Of a stretch of DNA of 64,000 nt, positions 17,083 through 25,833 are shown piece after piece. The notes beneath the pieces are model-generated. The model searched no databases. It worked only from the letters and a program-made list of their open reading frames with translations, and had not been told where the DNA came from. The stretch comes from Paenibacillus_F sp047238265. GTDB taxonomy: Bacteria; Bacillota; Bacilli; Paenibacillales; NBRC-103111. Position numbers and translations under genes: made by a program. Location: contig NZ_JBDFMM010000001.1 of the NCBI RefSeq assembly GCF_047238265.1, positions 5,704,001-5,768,000 on the forward strand, read 5' to 3'. Each line of letters starts with the position of its first letter. The first letter of the stretch is position 1.

Positions 17083-17847
17083 TTACAGGTGCGATCCGCC
17101 GCTCGCGTCGATCAACTGGCCGGTTACCCAGCGGCTGTCCGGCGAAGCGAGAAAGGCGGCGACGTCCGCCACATCCTCAGGCTCTCCCCACCGGCTAAAA
17201 ACGGAGAGCCCGGCCGCATTTTTTTGCCCGTTCGGATCTTGCAGCGTTCCCGCATTCATCTCCGTGTTAATAATACCCGGCTGAATGGCGTTTGCCGTAA
17301 TCTTACGGCTCCCCAGCTGTTTAGCCAGAAGAAGGGTAAACGTGTCGATAGCGCCCTTCGACATGCTGTAGGTAAATACACCGGGAGAGGCGGCGCGCGT
17401 CACAAAAGAGGACACATTAATGATACGCCCCTCGTCCTTCAGGAGCGGTAAAGCCTGCTGAGTAACAAAAAGCGGAGCTTTGACGTTAATCGTCATCACT
17501 TCGTCAAAAGAACCCTCGGTCGTCTCTTCGAGGCTGAGAATCTGCCCGATTCCGGCATTGTTGACCAGAATATCGAACCCGCTGCCGCCCGTATGTTCCC
17601 GGATCGCCTCATCCAGCGCCGCGAATAAATGATGAATGCCTTCAAGAGAACGCAGGTCGGCACCGATCGCGCACGCTTTCCCCCCGCTTTGGCTGATCTG
17701 CCGGACCACCGCCTCCGCCTCGTCCCGTCTTTGTCCGTAATGCACGGCGACAAACGCGCCTTCCCCGGCCAGACGCAGTGCGATAGCGCGGCCGATTCCC
17801 CTGCTCGCTCCCGTTACTAAAGCGATTTTACCTTCCAGTTTCCTCAT
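17083..17847 (-). CDS. Short-chain dehydrogenase/reductase (classical SDR, NADPH type)
   Basis: 254 residues from ATG 17847, which follows AAGGAG; the frame is open to 17973 but without a ribosome site. Motifs: TGASRGIGRAIA, HYGQRRDEAEA after strand 2 (basic residues, NADP preference), NNAGIG, VSSFVTRAASPG and YSMSK, and C-terminal VTGQLIDASGGSHL. The catalytic Ser and Tyr-Lys are present. It is monocistronic between the ankyrin gene and tetR, so there is no pathway clue. Confidence 0.88.
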   Translation of the reverse strand: MRKLEGKIALVTGASRGIGRAIALRLAGEGAFVAVHYGQRRDEAEAVVRQISQSGGKACAIGADLRSLEGIHHLFAALDEAIREHTGGSGFDILVNNAGIGQILSLEETTEGSFDEVMTINVKAPLFVTQQALPLLKDEGRIINVSSFVTRAASPGVFTYSMSKGAIDTFTLLLAKQLGSRKITANAIQPGIINTEMNAGTLQDPNGQKNAAGLSVFSRWGEPEDVADVAAFLASPDSRWVTGQLIDASGGSHL

Positions 17848-17986
17848 GCTCTCATCTCCTTGTCCGAATTCAAGAAGAATATAGCACAGGCTACATTTTG
17901 AAATGTTGCTCTTATATTCGGTCCGAGGGGCCGAGGAGCCGTACATTGCCCGTCCGCTCAAAAACCCAGTCATGCCGATTTCACGC

Positions 17987-18565
17987 TCAAGTGGAACGGA
18001 TTCCGTCTAAGGCCGTTAGCACCAGATGCTGCACATAGGGCTCGTCCAACGTGTCCCCCGTCACAAGCAGCCGGTAGAAAATCGGTCCGTAGATGAGGTC
18101 GATGCATATATCGATGTCGAGCTCTTTTTTCAATACTCCGAGTTGAATCCCCTTCTCCAGAAGACCTCTTGCCTCAAGCCGGCGTGGACGGAAGAAGCGG
18201 GTCCGGTAAGCTTCCGCCAAACCTGCATCAAACTGTCCTTCGCCCAGTAATTCCGTAATGATCTTTCCTTCCCGGCTCGTCAGAAACCGGGTCAAATTCG
18301 TGGCGTGAATGACAATATCATTCATGGCCGAGCCTGTATCAGGCACGGGCAATCTGGCCGTGGCGGCATACAGGAAACCGTCCATTACCACAGCAGCCTT
18401 GTTAGGCCACCATTTATAAATCGTGGCTTTGCTGACTTGGGCGCGTTCGGCAATTTTATCCACCGTGACGGCTTGAAAGCCGCTTTCCAGCAGCAACTCG
18501 TAAGAAGCGGAAAGGATAGACTTCTGCGCTTCGACATTACGCGGTCTGCCTCTTTTGCCATTCAT
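17987..18565 (-). CDS. TetR/AcrR family repressor of the divergent MFS gene
   Basis: 192 residues: HTH at about 10-55 (GFQAVTVDKIAERAQVSKAT, IYKWWPNKAAVV) and an all-helical ligand domain with the TetR_C segment RLEARGLLEKGIQLGVLKKE. Divergent from an MFS efflux gene with a 286-base spacer holding three copies of one operator, the standard layout of a drug-responsive repressor and pump. The first operator overlaps its own promoter (TTCACA, 16 bases, TATAGT on the minus strand), so autoregulation is likely. Confidence 0.92.
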   Translation of the reverse strand: MNGKRGRPRNVEAQKSILSASYELLLESGFQAVTVDKIAERAQVSKATIYKWWPNKAAVVMDGFLYAATARLPVPDTGSAMNDIVIHATNLTRFLTSREGKIITELLGEGQFDAGLAEAYRTRFFRPRRLEARGLLEKGIQLGVLKKELDIDICIDLIYGPIFYRLLVTGDTLDEPYVQHLVLTALDGIRST

Positions 18566-18610
18566 CGTACCGTCTCCCTTCGTTCAAACCTCTCTTAATC
18601 GTTACAAAAC

Positions 18611-18625
18611 TATACGTTCAGTATA
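18611..18625. promoter_or_regulatory. TetR operator copy 1
   Basis: TATACGTTCAGTATA, a TATAC/GTATA dyad. It overlaps a promoter candidate of the repressor gene. Confidence 0.8.
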
Positions 18626-18671
18626 CCAACTGTGAATAAAAAAGACAGTTTAATTCACCTATTTACAAAAC

Positions 18672-18686
18672 CATACGTTCAGTATA
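18672..18686. promoter_or_regulatory. TetR operator copy 2
   Basis: CATACGTTCAGTATA, same core as copy 1, 61 bases from it. It sits in the spacer of a plausible promoter of the MFS gene (TTTACA 18662-18667, 17 bases, TACTAT). Confidence 0.8.
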
Positions 18687-18710
18687 CTATTTGGTTATTA
18701 ATTAATAAAC

Positions 18711-18725
18711 TATACGTTCAGTATT
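18711..18725. promoter_or_regulatory. TetR operator copy 3
   Basis: TATACGTTCAGTATT, 39 bases after copy 2 and about 125 bases before the MFS start, probably in the early transcribed region. Confidence 0.78.
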
Positions 18726-18851
18726 TAAAAAATCGGAGAAGGGAGCACTTATCTTTCTGAAAACCATCGCATGGAACTATACTTGCATGGGACTATGCAG
18801 CAACAGCCACTGCTTCAGAGCATGATATTTTGATAGAAGGAGTTGTCTCTC

Positions 18852-20054
18852 ATGACCGCTTTAAAAAAACAAACAACCGAAAAAAATATCCCCGCCTGGC
18901 TCACCCTGCTGCTGGCAGCCGCATGCGGCATCATTGTAGCTAATCTTTATTATGCGCAGCCTTTGATCGGGGAAATCAGTTCTTCAATCGGGCTGTCCGC
19001 AAACAGTTCCGGTTTTATCGTGACATTAACGCAGATTGGTTATGTTGCGGGTCTGTTGTTTGTCGTGCCTCTGGGGGATATCGTTGAAAATCGGAGGTTA
19101 GTTGTCGTCTCTTTACTTCTCACAGGGGCCGCCCTTGCGGTCACGGCCGTGTCGAAGCAGGCTGTGCCCTTCTTAGCCGCTTCGTTTGTAATCGGCTTAG
19201 GGTCGGTCGCCGCGCAAGTACTCGTCCCCTTCGCATCCTACCTGGCAGCGGATACTTCACGCGGGCAAGTGGTCGGCAATGTCATGAGCGGGCTGCTGCT
19301 TGGCATCATGCTTTCGCGTCCCCTGTCGAGCCTGGTCGCGGACTTCTTCGGCTGGCATGCCGTATTCGCGCTGTCTGCCCTGGCTGTACTTATCCTGGCT
19401 GCCGCCCTCTCAAAGGTACTGCCTGCCAGAAAACCTTCGACAGACACTACCTATACGGCTCTGCTCGGTTCGATGTGGCACTTGCTGCGAACAACCCCGA
19501 TCTTACGCCGCCGGGCTGCCTATCATGCCTGTGTGTTTGCGACTTTCAGCTTGTTCTGGACAACGGCACCGCTGCTGTTATCCGGTCCGCTCTTTCATTT
19601 TTCCCAGAAAGCCATCGCGTTGTTCGCGCTTGCCGCAGTCGCGGGTGCCATAGCGGCACCCGTAGCCGGACGGTTGGCCGACCGCGGCTGGACCCGACCT
19701 GCAACAGGGATTGCACTCGCTGCGGTCGTCCTTTCTATGCTGCTGCCGCTTATAATCCGTACGGGTTCATCCGTGGGAGTCATCGTTCTCGTCGTTGCAG
19801 CCCTGTTATTGGACGCCGGCGTATCCGCGAATCTAGTACTTGGACAACGCGCGCTCTTCTCGCTGAGTCCGGAAATCCGCAGCCGTCTGAATGGGCTTTT
19901 TATGGCTATTTTCTTCTTCGGCGGAGCCGTCGGATCGGCAGTCGGGGGGTGGATATTCGCCACGGGGGGATGGAGTGCCGCATTATGGATCGGAATCACC
20001 TTCCCGGTCGTAGCCCTGCTTTATTTTGCCACGGAAAAGAAGCAGGTGCTGTGA
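18852..20054 (+). CDS. MFS efflux transporter (DHA1 type)
   Basis: 400 residues, twelve helices. Characteristic segments are ANLYYAQPLIGEISSSIGLS in helix 1-2, the loop GDIVENRRLVV (variant of the motif-A GxLaDrxGrrxxl), GLGSVAAQVLVPFASYLA, and FFFGGAVGSAVGGWIFATGG near the end. This is the AraJ/YfhI-like sugar or drug efflux branch. ATG 18852 lies nine bases after AAGGAG; an in-frame TTG at 18843 is too close. Repressed by the divergent TetR through three operators (inference). Ends at a shared bidirectional terminator. Confidence 0.9.
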   Translation: MTALKKQTTEKNIPAWLTLLLAAACGIIVANLYYAQPLIGEISSSIGLSANSSGFIVTLTQIGYVAGLLFVVPLGDIVENRRLVVVSLLLTGAALAVTAVSKQAVPFLAASFVIGLGSVAAQVLVPFASYLAADTSRGQVVGNVMSGLLLGIMLSRPLSSLVADFFGWHAVFALSALAVLILAAALSKVLPARKPSTDTTYTALLGSMWHLLRTTPILRRRAAYHACVFATFSLFWTTAPLLLSGPLFHFSQKAIALFALAAVAGAIAAPVAGRLADRGWTRPATGIALAAVVLSMLLPLIIRTGSSVGVIVLVVAALLLDAGVSANLVLGQRALFSLSPEIRSRLNGLFMAIFFFGGAVGSAVGGWIFATGGWSAALWIGITFPVVALLYFATEKKQVL

Positions 20055-20137
20055 GCAGCCTTCCTTAACACGTCCTTATAGCAGTCAGGAAATGTACGGA
20101 TACACTGTACCCGGAGAGGCTGACCTCTGCCGTAAAA

Positions 20138-20178
20138 ACAAAACCATCCCGGAATTTAAATATTCCCGGATGGTTTAT
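20138..20178. terminator. Bidirectional terminator between MFS and ltrA-like genes
   Basis: 14-base arms (20141-20154, 20163-20176; one mismatch) flanked by A- and T-runs between two convergent genes. Confidence 0.8.
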
Positions 20179-20216
20179 CGTTACTCTTTTTTGGAGAATT
20201 CCTGATGTTCAATAAA

Positions 20217-21305
20217 TCAAGTCGTCACTTTCGCATATGCGATAAAGAAAACCATCATCTCTCCGACGATCGCATAATTCGGCACCGGGTAAATCAAGTT
20301 TAATGCTATGCAGCAGCCCAAAATCCCTAATAATATGGCCAAGTGATAGGGCTTCAAACGCAGATGTTTCGGTCTGTACAAGTGAAAAACCAAAGAGGTG
20401 GAGAAAAAATAAAGAAGTACGGACCCGAACGCAAACATCAACATGAACGTGTAATTAAGTTTCTCTTGATATAACAGCTGGATGGCAGCGGCTAACATGC
20501 TCATGGACAAGTAGATGAATAAATGTCCGTAAATAATCGTCTGGCCGGCCGTTTGTATTTCCTTACTCACTTTGGTTTCAACATTTTCAAAGTACTGCCA
20601 CCAGATGGCGATCACTAACACGCTTGTAAACGCGACAAACAAAACGGATGGCAGATCCCAGCTGTTGAACTGCAGCACGGCCAGAATACTGACCACCGAT
20701 TCTCCTAAAAGAATGAGCGTAAATAAGGCGAAACGTTCAAACAAGTGAGGGGTATGTATAGGTGTTTTTACCAAGTGTTTCCGGCCCATTAAGGGAAGTA
20801 TAATATCGACGGCAATTCCTAAATACAGAACGGCATACCGGATCCACGAGTCAAAGAAAAGCGAACAAGAAGATATCAATATTCCGATCAAAAAGTGGGT
20901 CCCCAAGTAAGAAGCGGTCGATTGCTGATGAGCGGCCTTGGATTTATGCACCAGCAGATATTGAATGGCGGTCAGCGCTCTCGATCCTATATATCCGATA
21001 AAGAAGGGAATATAGTATTGATCGAAATCGGGAGACAAGCTGGCTGTCATGATTAAAATAAAAAAGAGCTGCAAAATGCCCAATATTCGATGGATAAAGA
21101 TATCTTGACCGAATCGGTTTACAAAAAGCGTTTGTCCTACCCATCCCCACCAGATCGGGATAAAAATCAGAACAAATTTGACTAAATATTCGATGGGAAT
21201 AACTCCGTTTTCCGCGTGCAGCAGAACATGAGTTGCTTTAGAGACTGCCGCGACAAAAAGAAGATCATAAAAAAGCTCTAACCAGGTGACCTTTTTCTCA
21301 ACCAT
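20217..21305 (-). CDS. LtrA family (low temperature requirement A) membrane protein
   Basis: 362 residues with about ten hydrophobic helices. The family signature near the N-terminus is VTWLELFYDLLFVAAVSKAT, and a second is LFTLILLGESVVSILA. LtrA was first found as needed for growth of Listeria in the cold; its biochemical role is unknown. Monocistronic. Start ATG 21305 has a weak AAGGGT site. Confidence 0.9.
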   Translation of the reverse strand: MVEKKVTWLELFYDLLFVAAVSKATHVLLHAENGVIPIEYLVKFVLIFIPIWWGWVGQTLFVNRFGQDIFIHRILGILQLFFILIMTASLSPDFDQYYIPFFIGYIGSRALTAIQYLLVHKSKAAHQQSTASYLGTHFLIGILISSCSLFFDSWIRYAVLYLGIAVDIILPLMGRKHLVKTPIHTPHLFERFALFTLILLGESVVSILAVLQFNSWDLPSVLFVAFTSVLVIAIWWQYFENVETKVSKEIQTAGQTIIYGHLFIYLSMSMLAAAIQLLYQEKLNYTFMLMFAFGSVLLYFFSTSLVFHLYRPKHLRLKPYHLAILLGILGCCIALNLIYPVPNYAIVGEMMVFFIAYAKVTT

Positions 21306-21426
21306 ACCCTTATAATCCCCCTACCCGATGCCTGTTCCTCAAAGATGATTTATTTATTATACCAACTTTCTTGACGGGGTCTATAGGATTTAAGGCTCAC
21401 CATATAAGAGCAGTCCATTGTCAGGT

Positions 21427-21978
21427 CTATCCGACCTTGATGTTCCTGTTATCGGGATGAACGTCCGCAGGATCGCAGTCACTCATACGCAGCAAGATAT
21501 ATTCAACTTCCTCCAGAGGCATTTGAAGTTCCTGGCTGACCTCGTAAACTCCCTTATCCTGTGCGAGAAGCTCCCGCGCTCTATTTATTTTTCCGTCGAT
21601 CCAGTTATTTTCCAGCATCCAGCTTTTCACCAGGGTCAGCAAGCGGTCTCTGGTCTCCTCATCCGCGTGCTTCTTGTATTTCGCAACCGACTCCGACAAA
21701 TAATCGTACAGCCGGATGCCCAGCGCCTCACGCTGCTCGTTTTTCGACATTCGCAAATACTGTTCATACCCGAGACTGATGTCCAGTGCCAGCATATTAT
21801 CCGAACTATCGAAACGCCTGGACGTCCTTCGTTCATAGCTTTCAGGCAGAACACGAAATACCACAACGACAGCATACGGAAAATCCCATGTCCGGGCCGC
21901 TTCCTCCAAGGGCAGCAGTTCATCTCTCAATTGTCCCACGCACGTTCCATGTATATCTACATAAAAGGAAAGTTCCAT
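21427..21978 (-). CDS. Hypothetical protein, immunity-like (unrecognised family)
   Basis: 183 residues, soluble. The N-terminal half looks like alternating strands (MELSFYVDIHG, PYAVVVVFRVLP); then a helical region MSKNEQREALGIRLYDYLSE and a C-terminal HTH-like stretch GVYEVSQELQMPLEEVEYIL. The beginning, with a short strand followed by a helix and a conserved LGIRLYDYL helix, recalls small immunity proteins of polymorphic-toxin loci, but I cannot name the family. ATG 21978 follows AGGAGG. It lies 59 bases after a SUKH gene on the same strand, so the two may be cotranscribed. Confidence 0.6.
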   Translation of the reverse strand: MELSFYVDIHGTCVGQLRDELLPLEEAARTWDFPYAVVVVFRVLPESYERRTSRRFDSSDNMLALDISLGYEQYLRMSKNEQREALGIRLYDYLSESVAKYKKHADEETRDRLLTLVKSWMLENNWIDGKINRARELLAQDKGVYEVSQELQMPLEEVEYILLRMSDCDPADVHPDNRNIKVG

Positions 21979-22037
21979 TCCTTCCTCCTTTTAGTGATCT
22001 TTTTGATCCGTCTAAAAAAGCTGCCGTTTGGCAAGCC

Positions 22038-22847
22038 TCATTTACTGTCCGGATACGGCTCGCATCCTTTCGACACCAGCCACTGCCTTATAGCGGCGAA
22101 CGTCTCTTGCGATGATGCATCCTGTTCGTACATGACGGCCACCTCTTGCTTGTTGGCATAATTAAATCTCACATAACCGCCAAGTGTCTGATAGAAGAGG
22201 TGACAAGAATAGTCGGTTTCAACGGACAGATCCGGCGGAAAAGCAGCCCGGCACAATCCGGACAGATCCGGCGGAAAAGCAGCCCGGCACAATCCGGACA
22301 GATCCGGCAGCGAAAGCTGATCCGGTCCCGGCGGCAGCCGCAGAAAGAGATGGCTCCCGGTCCCCGTCCACGGTTCGTAATAAGCGGCTCTCTCCCGGAC
22401 GCGTCCGTACACCTGCCGGTAGATTTCGTCCAGTACCGAAGCGTACGTCCCTTCCTCTTCCTGCTGACGCGTCTGGAGAGAAATTGCCGTCACTTGTTCC
22501 GCGTGGCGAGGCAGCCAGATCAGCCGGGCCGTCGGGGGATGCACCGCCAGAAAATCGCCGTCCACAGTCGTGCCTATAGCGACACACTCTCCGATCTGCC
22601 GCTCGGTAATCGGACTGTCCGCGTCATGCTCCCACAACCCGTATTCGGCAAATGGCTTAAGCACCTCCGGGTCCGGCCGCTGGACATTCATCCAACCGCT
22701 ATAGGTCCCTTCACCGAAGGAACGTAAAAACCGGAGATAGCCGGGCGGAAAACAAGCGGCCTCTTCTTTCGCAATCCTTCGGTCGATGCCGTCAGGCAGC
22801 GGTTTAGGCCCGGATACCAGATACATGTATCTTTCCTCCTGTGTCAT
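22038..22847 (-). CDS. SMI1/KNR4 (SUKH) family protein with tandem 12-residue insert
   Basis: 269 residues. SUKH features: IDRRIAKEEAACFPPGYLRF with FLRSFGEGTYSGW, then ITERQIGECVAIGTTVDGDF and LPRHAEQVTAI. SUKH proteins are immunity partners of secreted toxins and related scaffolds. About residue 180 the unit PPDLSGLCRAAF is repeated in frame because of a 36-bp DNA tandem; the insert is likely a surface loop. A C-terminal segment (GGYVRFNYANKQEVAVMYEQ onward) is extra compared with a minimal SUKH domain. The start follows AAGGTTG. Confidence 0.78.
   Translation of the reverse strand: MTQEERYMYLVSGPKPLPDGIDRRIAKEEAACFPPGYLRFLRSFGEGTYSGWMNVQRPDPEVLKPFAEYGLWEHDADSPITERQIGECVAIGTTVDGDFLAVHPPTARLIWLPRHAEQVTAISLQTRQQEEEGTYASVLDEIYRQVYGRVRERAAYYEPWTGTGSHLFLRLPPGPDQLSLPDLSGLCRAAFPPDLSGLCRAAFPPDLSVETDYSCHLFYQTLGGYVRFNYANKQEVAVMYEQDASSQETFAAIRQWLVSKGCEPYPDSK
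22223..22309. repeat. 36-bp in-frame tandem repeat (2.4 copies)
   Basis: Units begin at 22223, 22259 and 22295, each starting CGGACAGATCCGG. The first two units are identical over 36 bases; the third diverges after about 13-15 bases. The period is a multiple of three, so the SUKH frame is kept. Confidence 0.92.
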
Positions 22848-23015
22848 GATCTTTCAACCTTCATTGTAAATCGGTGAAGTCCCTTCAACATGGATTCAAG
22901 AAACTCCGACTCTATTATACTATATATTGGAACGGCTTCTATCCTTCCCCTTATGTATTGCGGTCTTTTAAAAATGCCTGCCTATCCACCCGGCCCCTCT
23001 TCCTGCCGCAAATGC

Positions 23016-23053
23016 AAAAAACCTTCCATCCAAAAGGATAGAAGGTTCTTTTA
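23016..23053 (-). terminator. Terminator of mqo
   Basis: AACCTTC-ATCC and GGAT-GAAGGTT arms (23020-23031, 23036-23047) with a T-run on the minus strand, just past the stop at 23062. Confidence 0.85.
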
Positions 23054-23061
23054 TAAGACAA

Positions 23062-24549
23062 TCAGCTGTACGCCAGTTCTTTTTCGGCCAAACCAAGCGT
23101 CTGCGCGGTCGATGCAAGAATTTCCCGGAAGAGTTCCGGATTGTTCAAGAGGGACAGGCCGTAAGAAGGAATCATTTCTTTGATCTTCGGCTCCCACTCT
23201 TTTATATGCTGCGGGAAGCATCTTGCCAGAATCTCAAGCATGACGTGAACCGCGGTGGAAGCCCCCGGAGAAGCGCCGAGCAGTGCAGCGATCGAACCGT
23301 CAGCAGCCGTAATAACCTCCGTACCGAATTGAAGGGTTCCTTTGCCTCCGGCTTCCGTATCCTTGATTACCTGCACACGCTGGCCCGCTACGACGATGTC
23401 CCAGTCCTCGCCTTTGGCGTTCGGGATAAACTCGCGCAGTTCTTCCACGCGCTTCTCATTCGACAACAATACCTGCTCAATCAGGTATTTGGTCAAGGCC
23501 ATTTCTTTGACACCGGCCGCTAACATCGTCAAGACATTATCCGGCTTCACCGACGTGATTAAGTCAAACATGGAGCCCGTTTTCAGGAACTTAGGCGAGA
23601 AGCCGGCAAAAGGCCCGAACAGCAGCGACTTCTTATTGTCGATATAACGTGTGTCCAAGTGCGGAACCGACATAGGCGGAGCTCCGACCTTTGCTTTGCC
23701 GTATACTTTGGCATGGTGCTGTTCGATAACTTCCGGATTGTTGCATACCATAAAGAGCCCGCTTACCGGGAATCCGCCGATGTGTTTTCCTTCGGGAATG
23801 CCGGACTTTTGCAGCAGGTGCAGACTTCCGCCGCCGCCGCCGATAAAGACGAACTTCGCCGTGTGGCGCTCGACACTGCCGTTATCGAGGTTGCGCACCT
23901 TCAATTCCCACGATCCGTCGGCGGCACGTTTAATATTGTCCACGCTATGTTTGTAATGCATCTCCACATTCTGGGTCTGCAGATACTCAAAAAGCATGCG
24001 CGTTAAAGCGCCAAAGTTGACATCCGTCCCTGAGTCGATTTTTGTAGCCGCGATCGGTTCACTTGAAGTGCGGCCTTCCATGATTAGGGGAATCCATTCC
24101 TTCAGTTTCTCCGGATCGTCGGAAAACTCCATCCCTTGGAACAAGGGGTTGTTCGACATCGCTTCAAAGCGTTTTTTCAAGAACGTAACATTCTCTTGCC
24201 CCTGCACCATGCTCATATGCGGAATCGGCATAATAAAATCCTGCGGATTCTGGATCAGCTGTCTGTTTACAAGATAAGACCAGAACTGTCTGGAAAGCTG
24301 AAACTGTTCATTAATTTGGATCGCTTTGCTTATATCTACGGAACCGTCCGGTTTTTCGGAAGTATAATTAAGCTCGCACAGTGCAGAATGGCCCGTACCC
24401 GCGTTATTCCATTCGTTAGAGCTTTCTTCTCCTGCTTTTGCGAGTTTCTCGAACACTTTGATTTCCCATTCCGGCACTAGCTCTTTCAGTAACGATCCCA
24501 GAGTCGCGCTCATGACCCCGGCACCGATTAAGATAACGTCTGTTTTCAT
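23062..24549 (-). CDS. mqo: Malate:quinone oxidoreductase
   Basis: 495 residues, normal for the FAD-dependent membrane-associated enzyme that oxidises malate to oxaloacetate and passes electrons to quinone. Motifs: VILIGAGVMSATLGSLLKEL (FAD dinucleotide fold), NNAGTGHSALCELNYT, FIGGGGGSLHLLQKSGIPEG, FPVSGLF, GPFAGFSPKFLK, and the C-terminal LLGASPGASTAVHVMLEIL. Start ATG 24549 follows AAGGAAGG. The leader just upstream contains an intrinsic terminator-like hairpin, suggesting attenuation. Monocistronic. Confidence 0.96.
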   Translation of the reverse strand: MKTDVILIGAGVMSATLGSLLKELVPEWEIKVFEKLAKAGEESSNEWNNAGTGHSALCELNYTSEKPDGSVDISKAIQINEQFQLSRQFWSYLVNRQLIQNPQDFIMPIPHMSMVQGQENVTFLKKRFEAMSNNPLFQGMEFSDDPEKLKEWIPLIMEGRTSSEPIAATKIDSGTDVNFGALTRMLFEYLQTQNVEMHYKHSVDNIKRAADGSWELKVRNLDNGSVERHTAKFVFIGGGGGSLHLLQKSGIPEGKHIGGFPVSGLFMVCNNPEVIEQHHAKVYGKAKVGAPPMSVPHLDTRYIDNKKSLLFGPFAGFSPKFLKTGSMFDLITSVKPDNVLTMLAAGVKEMALTKYLIEQVLLSNEKRVEELREFIPNAKGEDWDIVVAGQRVQVIKDTEAGGKGTLQFGTEVITAADGSIAALLGASPGASTAVHVMLEILARCFPQHIKEWEPKIKEMIPSYGLSLLNNPELFREILASTAQTLGLAEKELAYS

Positions 24550-24576
24550 GATAACCTTCCTTATCCTCTATATTTA

Positions 24577-24603
24577 TAAAAAAAGAGCAGGCACGCCTGC
24601 TTC
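24577..24603 (-). promoter_or_regulatory. Terminator-like hairpin in the mqo leader (possible attenuator)
   Basis: AGCAGG, four bases, CCTGCT (24586-24601) followed on the minus strand by a run of T, ending about 28 bases before the mqo start. The upstream AGGTGGTGCCTTGC (24617-24630, minus) could pair with the first arm and act as an anti-terminator. It resembles the general plan of transcription attenuators; the ligand is unknown. Confidence 0.5.
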
Positions 24604-24732
24604 GTATAGTAAAAAAGCAAGGCACCACCTAAGAACAAACCGATTCTGTCTCCACTATAACCCTATCTACTCTATTATAATTATTTTCACACTAAAATAT
24701 CTACCATTAAGTACTTCCAAACGCCCTAAAAA

Positions 24733-24788
24733 CAAAAAAAACCAAGTCCTTAACTCAGTTTATGCTGAATTAAGGACTTTGGTTTGTG
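24733..24788 (-). terminator. Long terminator hairpin after the gene at 24879-25496
   Basis: Near-perfect arms of about 20 bases around a six-base loop (AACCAAGTCCTTA on one side, TAAGGACTT-GGTT on the other) with A/T runs. Confidence 0.8.
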
Positions 24789-24878
24789 TTTTTTTGTGGA
24801 ATCTTCTAGACTACCGTCTATTTCCTGGCTTCTAGTTTTAGTTCGTCTAGCTCTTTTTCGATATCGGCGGGCAGGCTC

Positions 24879-25496
24879 CTACTGCTTTCCGGTCATAACA
24901 AGCTCATATTTCTTGAAAATCCAGGAAGCCGCCAGTTCATTCGCCGCATGTTTGCTTATGCGAACAGGCGGCTTTTGTTCTTGCCCGGCAGCCGCTTCAC
25001 GGGCCGAATAACGAAGGGGCTTGGTGATTTTTTTCGTATAGCTTGCCAGTTCATCAAAAAATGCATAAGTTAACGGCCGGTGTTCCCGGATATCCTCATA
25101 TACATAATACGGGCCTTTTTCATCCTCCAGATTGATTTGGAAGCCTTTGGGGAGCGAAAGCGTGACAGACGGCAGCTCATCTTCCGCCCACTGCCCGTGA
25201 CAGGGAAACGCGACTCCTTCATTTTTCACAAAGAATCCCGAGCTTTCATTATTTCTAGCAATAGAAATGGAGTAGACGAAGAAAGGATGGTAATCGGGTT
25301 TCTCCTGCGCTGTGAAATACCGGTAAAACGCTGTGTAAGCCTCGTGCACCTGATCCTGATCGTGTTTGGTCTGAGCATAATTAGTATGTTGAAACTGCGC
25401 CTCTTCCGGCTTAAAAAGCCCCAAGATACTCTTGAATTCCTCCGGTGTTACAAAGAATTTCAGCTTGTAAAATCCGCTGTGTTTCAATCGATCCAT
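24879..25496 (-). CDS. Hypothetical protein, 205 aa
   Basis: Soluble, no signal peptide, no recognised family. It begins MDRLKHSGFYKLKFFVTPEE, with a mixed alpha/beta look, a conserved-looking FYRYFTAQEKPDYHPFFVYS, and a C-terminal basic stretch QEQKPPVRISKHAANELAAS. GGCGGTGA precedes the ATG at good spacing and a strong terminator follows, so it is a real monocistronic gene. Size and layout would fit an immunity-type protein, but nothing proves this. Confidence 0.6.
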   Translation of the reverse strand: MDRLKHSGFYKLKFFVTPEEFKSILGLFKPEEAQFQHTNYAQTKHDQDQVHEAYTAFYRYFTAQEKPDYHPFFVYSISIARNNESSGFFVKNEGVAFPCHGQWAEDELPSVTLSLPKGFQINLEDEKGPYYVYEDIREHRPLTYAFFDELASYTKKITKPLRYSAREAAAGQEQKPPVRISKHAANELAASWIFKKYELVMTGKQ

Positions 25497-25833
25497 TTAT
25501 CTCACCGCCAAATATAGAATCGGGATACAAACCAAAAGGTTTTTGGGGCACTCCTTCTATTCAATCATGTATGGTACCTATATTCCACATGGTCCCGCGG
25601 CATCCTCTCTTCCTCGGAACATTATTTTGTGCCGTTATTTACGGTTCGCGGCTGTGTTACCCCTCTATTTTCTTAATCCGACATTTGCAATTTTGGACAT
25701 GCAAAAGAGGCTGTCCATACCGTCATCTCGGATGACCGGTGGACAGCCCTTATTCGATACAGCCGGCCTTCTTTTTCCCGGTTAGCTATAGCCAAATCGT
25801 GTGCTGAACCTTTTTTGCAGATACCGCTGCTCT
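25497..25833. other. Intergenic region, terminator only
   Basis: About 340 bases between two genes on the minus strand. The right half holds the terminator of the methyltransferase gene (25703-25750). Apart from promoter space for the 205-residue protein I see nothing else. Confidence 0.5.
25703..25752 (-). terminator. Terminator of the MidA-like methyltransferase gene
   Basis: GGCTGTCC (25709-25716) and GGACAGCC (25741-25748) with an inner GTCATC/GATGAC stem; T-rich on the minus strand. Confidence 0.75.

Larger units (their letters stand above)
24550..24878. other. mqo leader and promoter region
   Basis: About 330 bases. On the minus strand a TATAAT-like -10 lies near 24675-24685, followed by a leader of about 100 bases with the hairpin at 24577-24603. 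The terminator of the next upstream gene occupies 24733-24788. No gene is seen. Confidence 0.55.

Noticed and set aside
22223..22309. CRISPR-like repeat
   Set aside because: The units are directly adjacent without spacers and in frame with the SUKH gene, so it is a coding tandem repeat.
24600..24670. T-box riboswitch before mqo
   Set aside because: The AGGTGGTGCC element departs from the T-box core and the leader is too short for a specifier stem; kept only as a possible attenuator.
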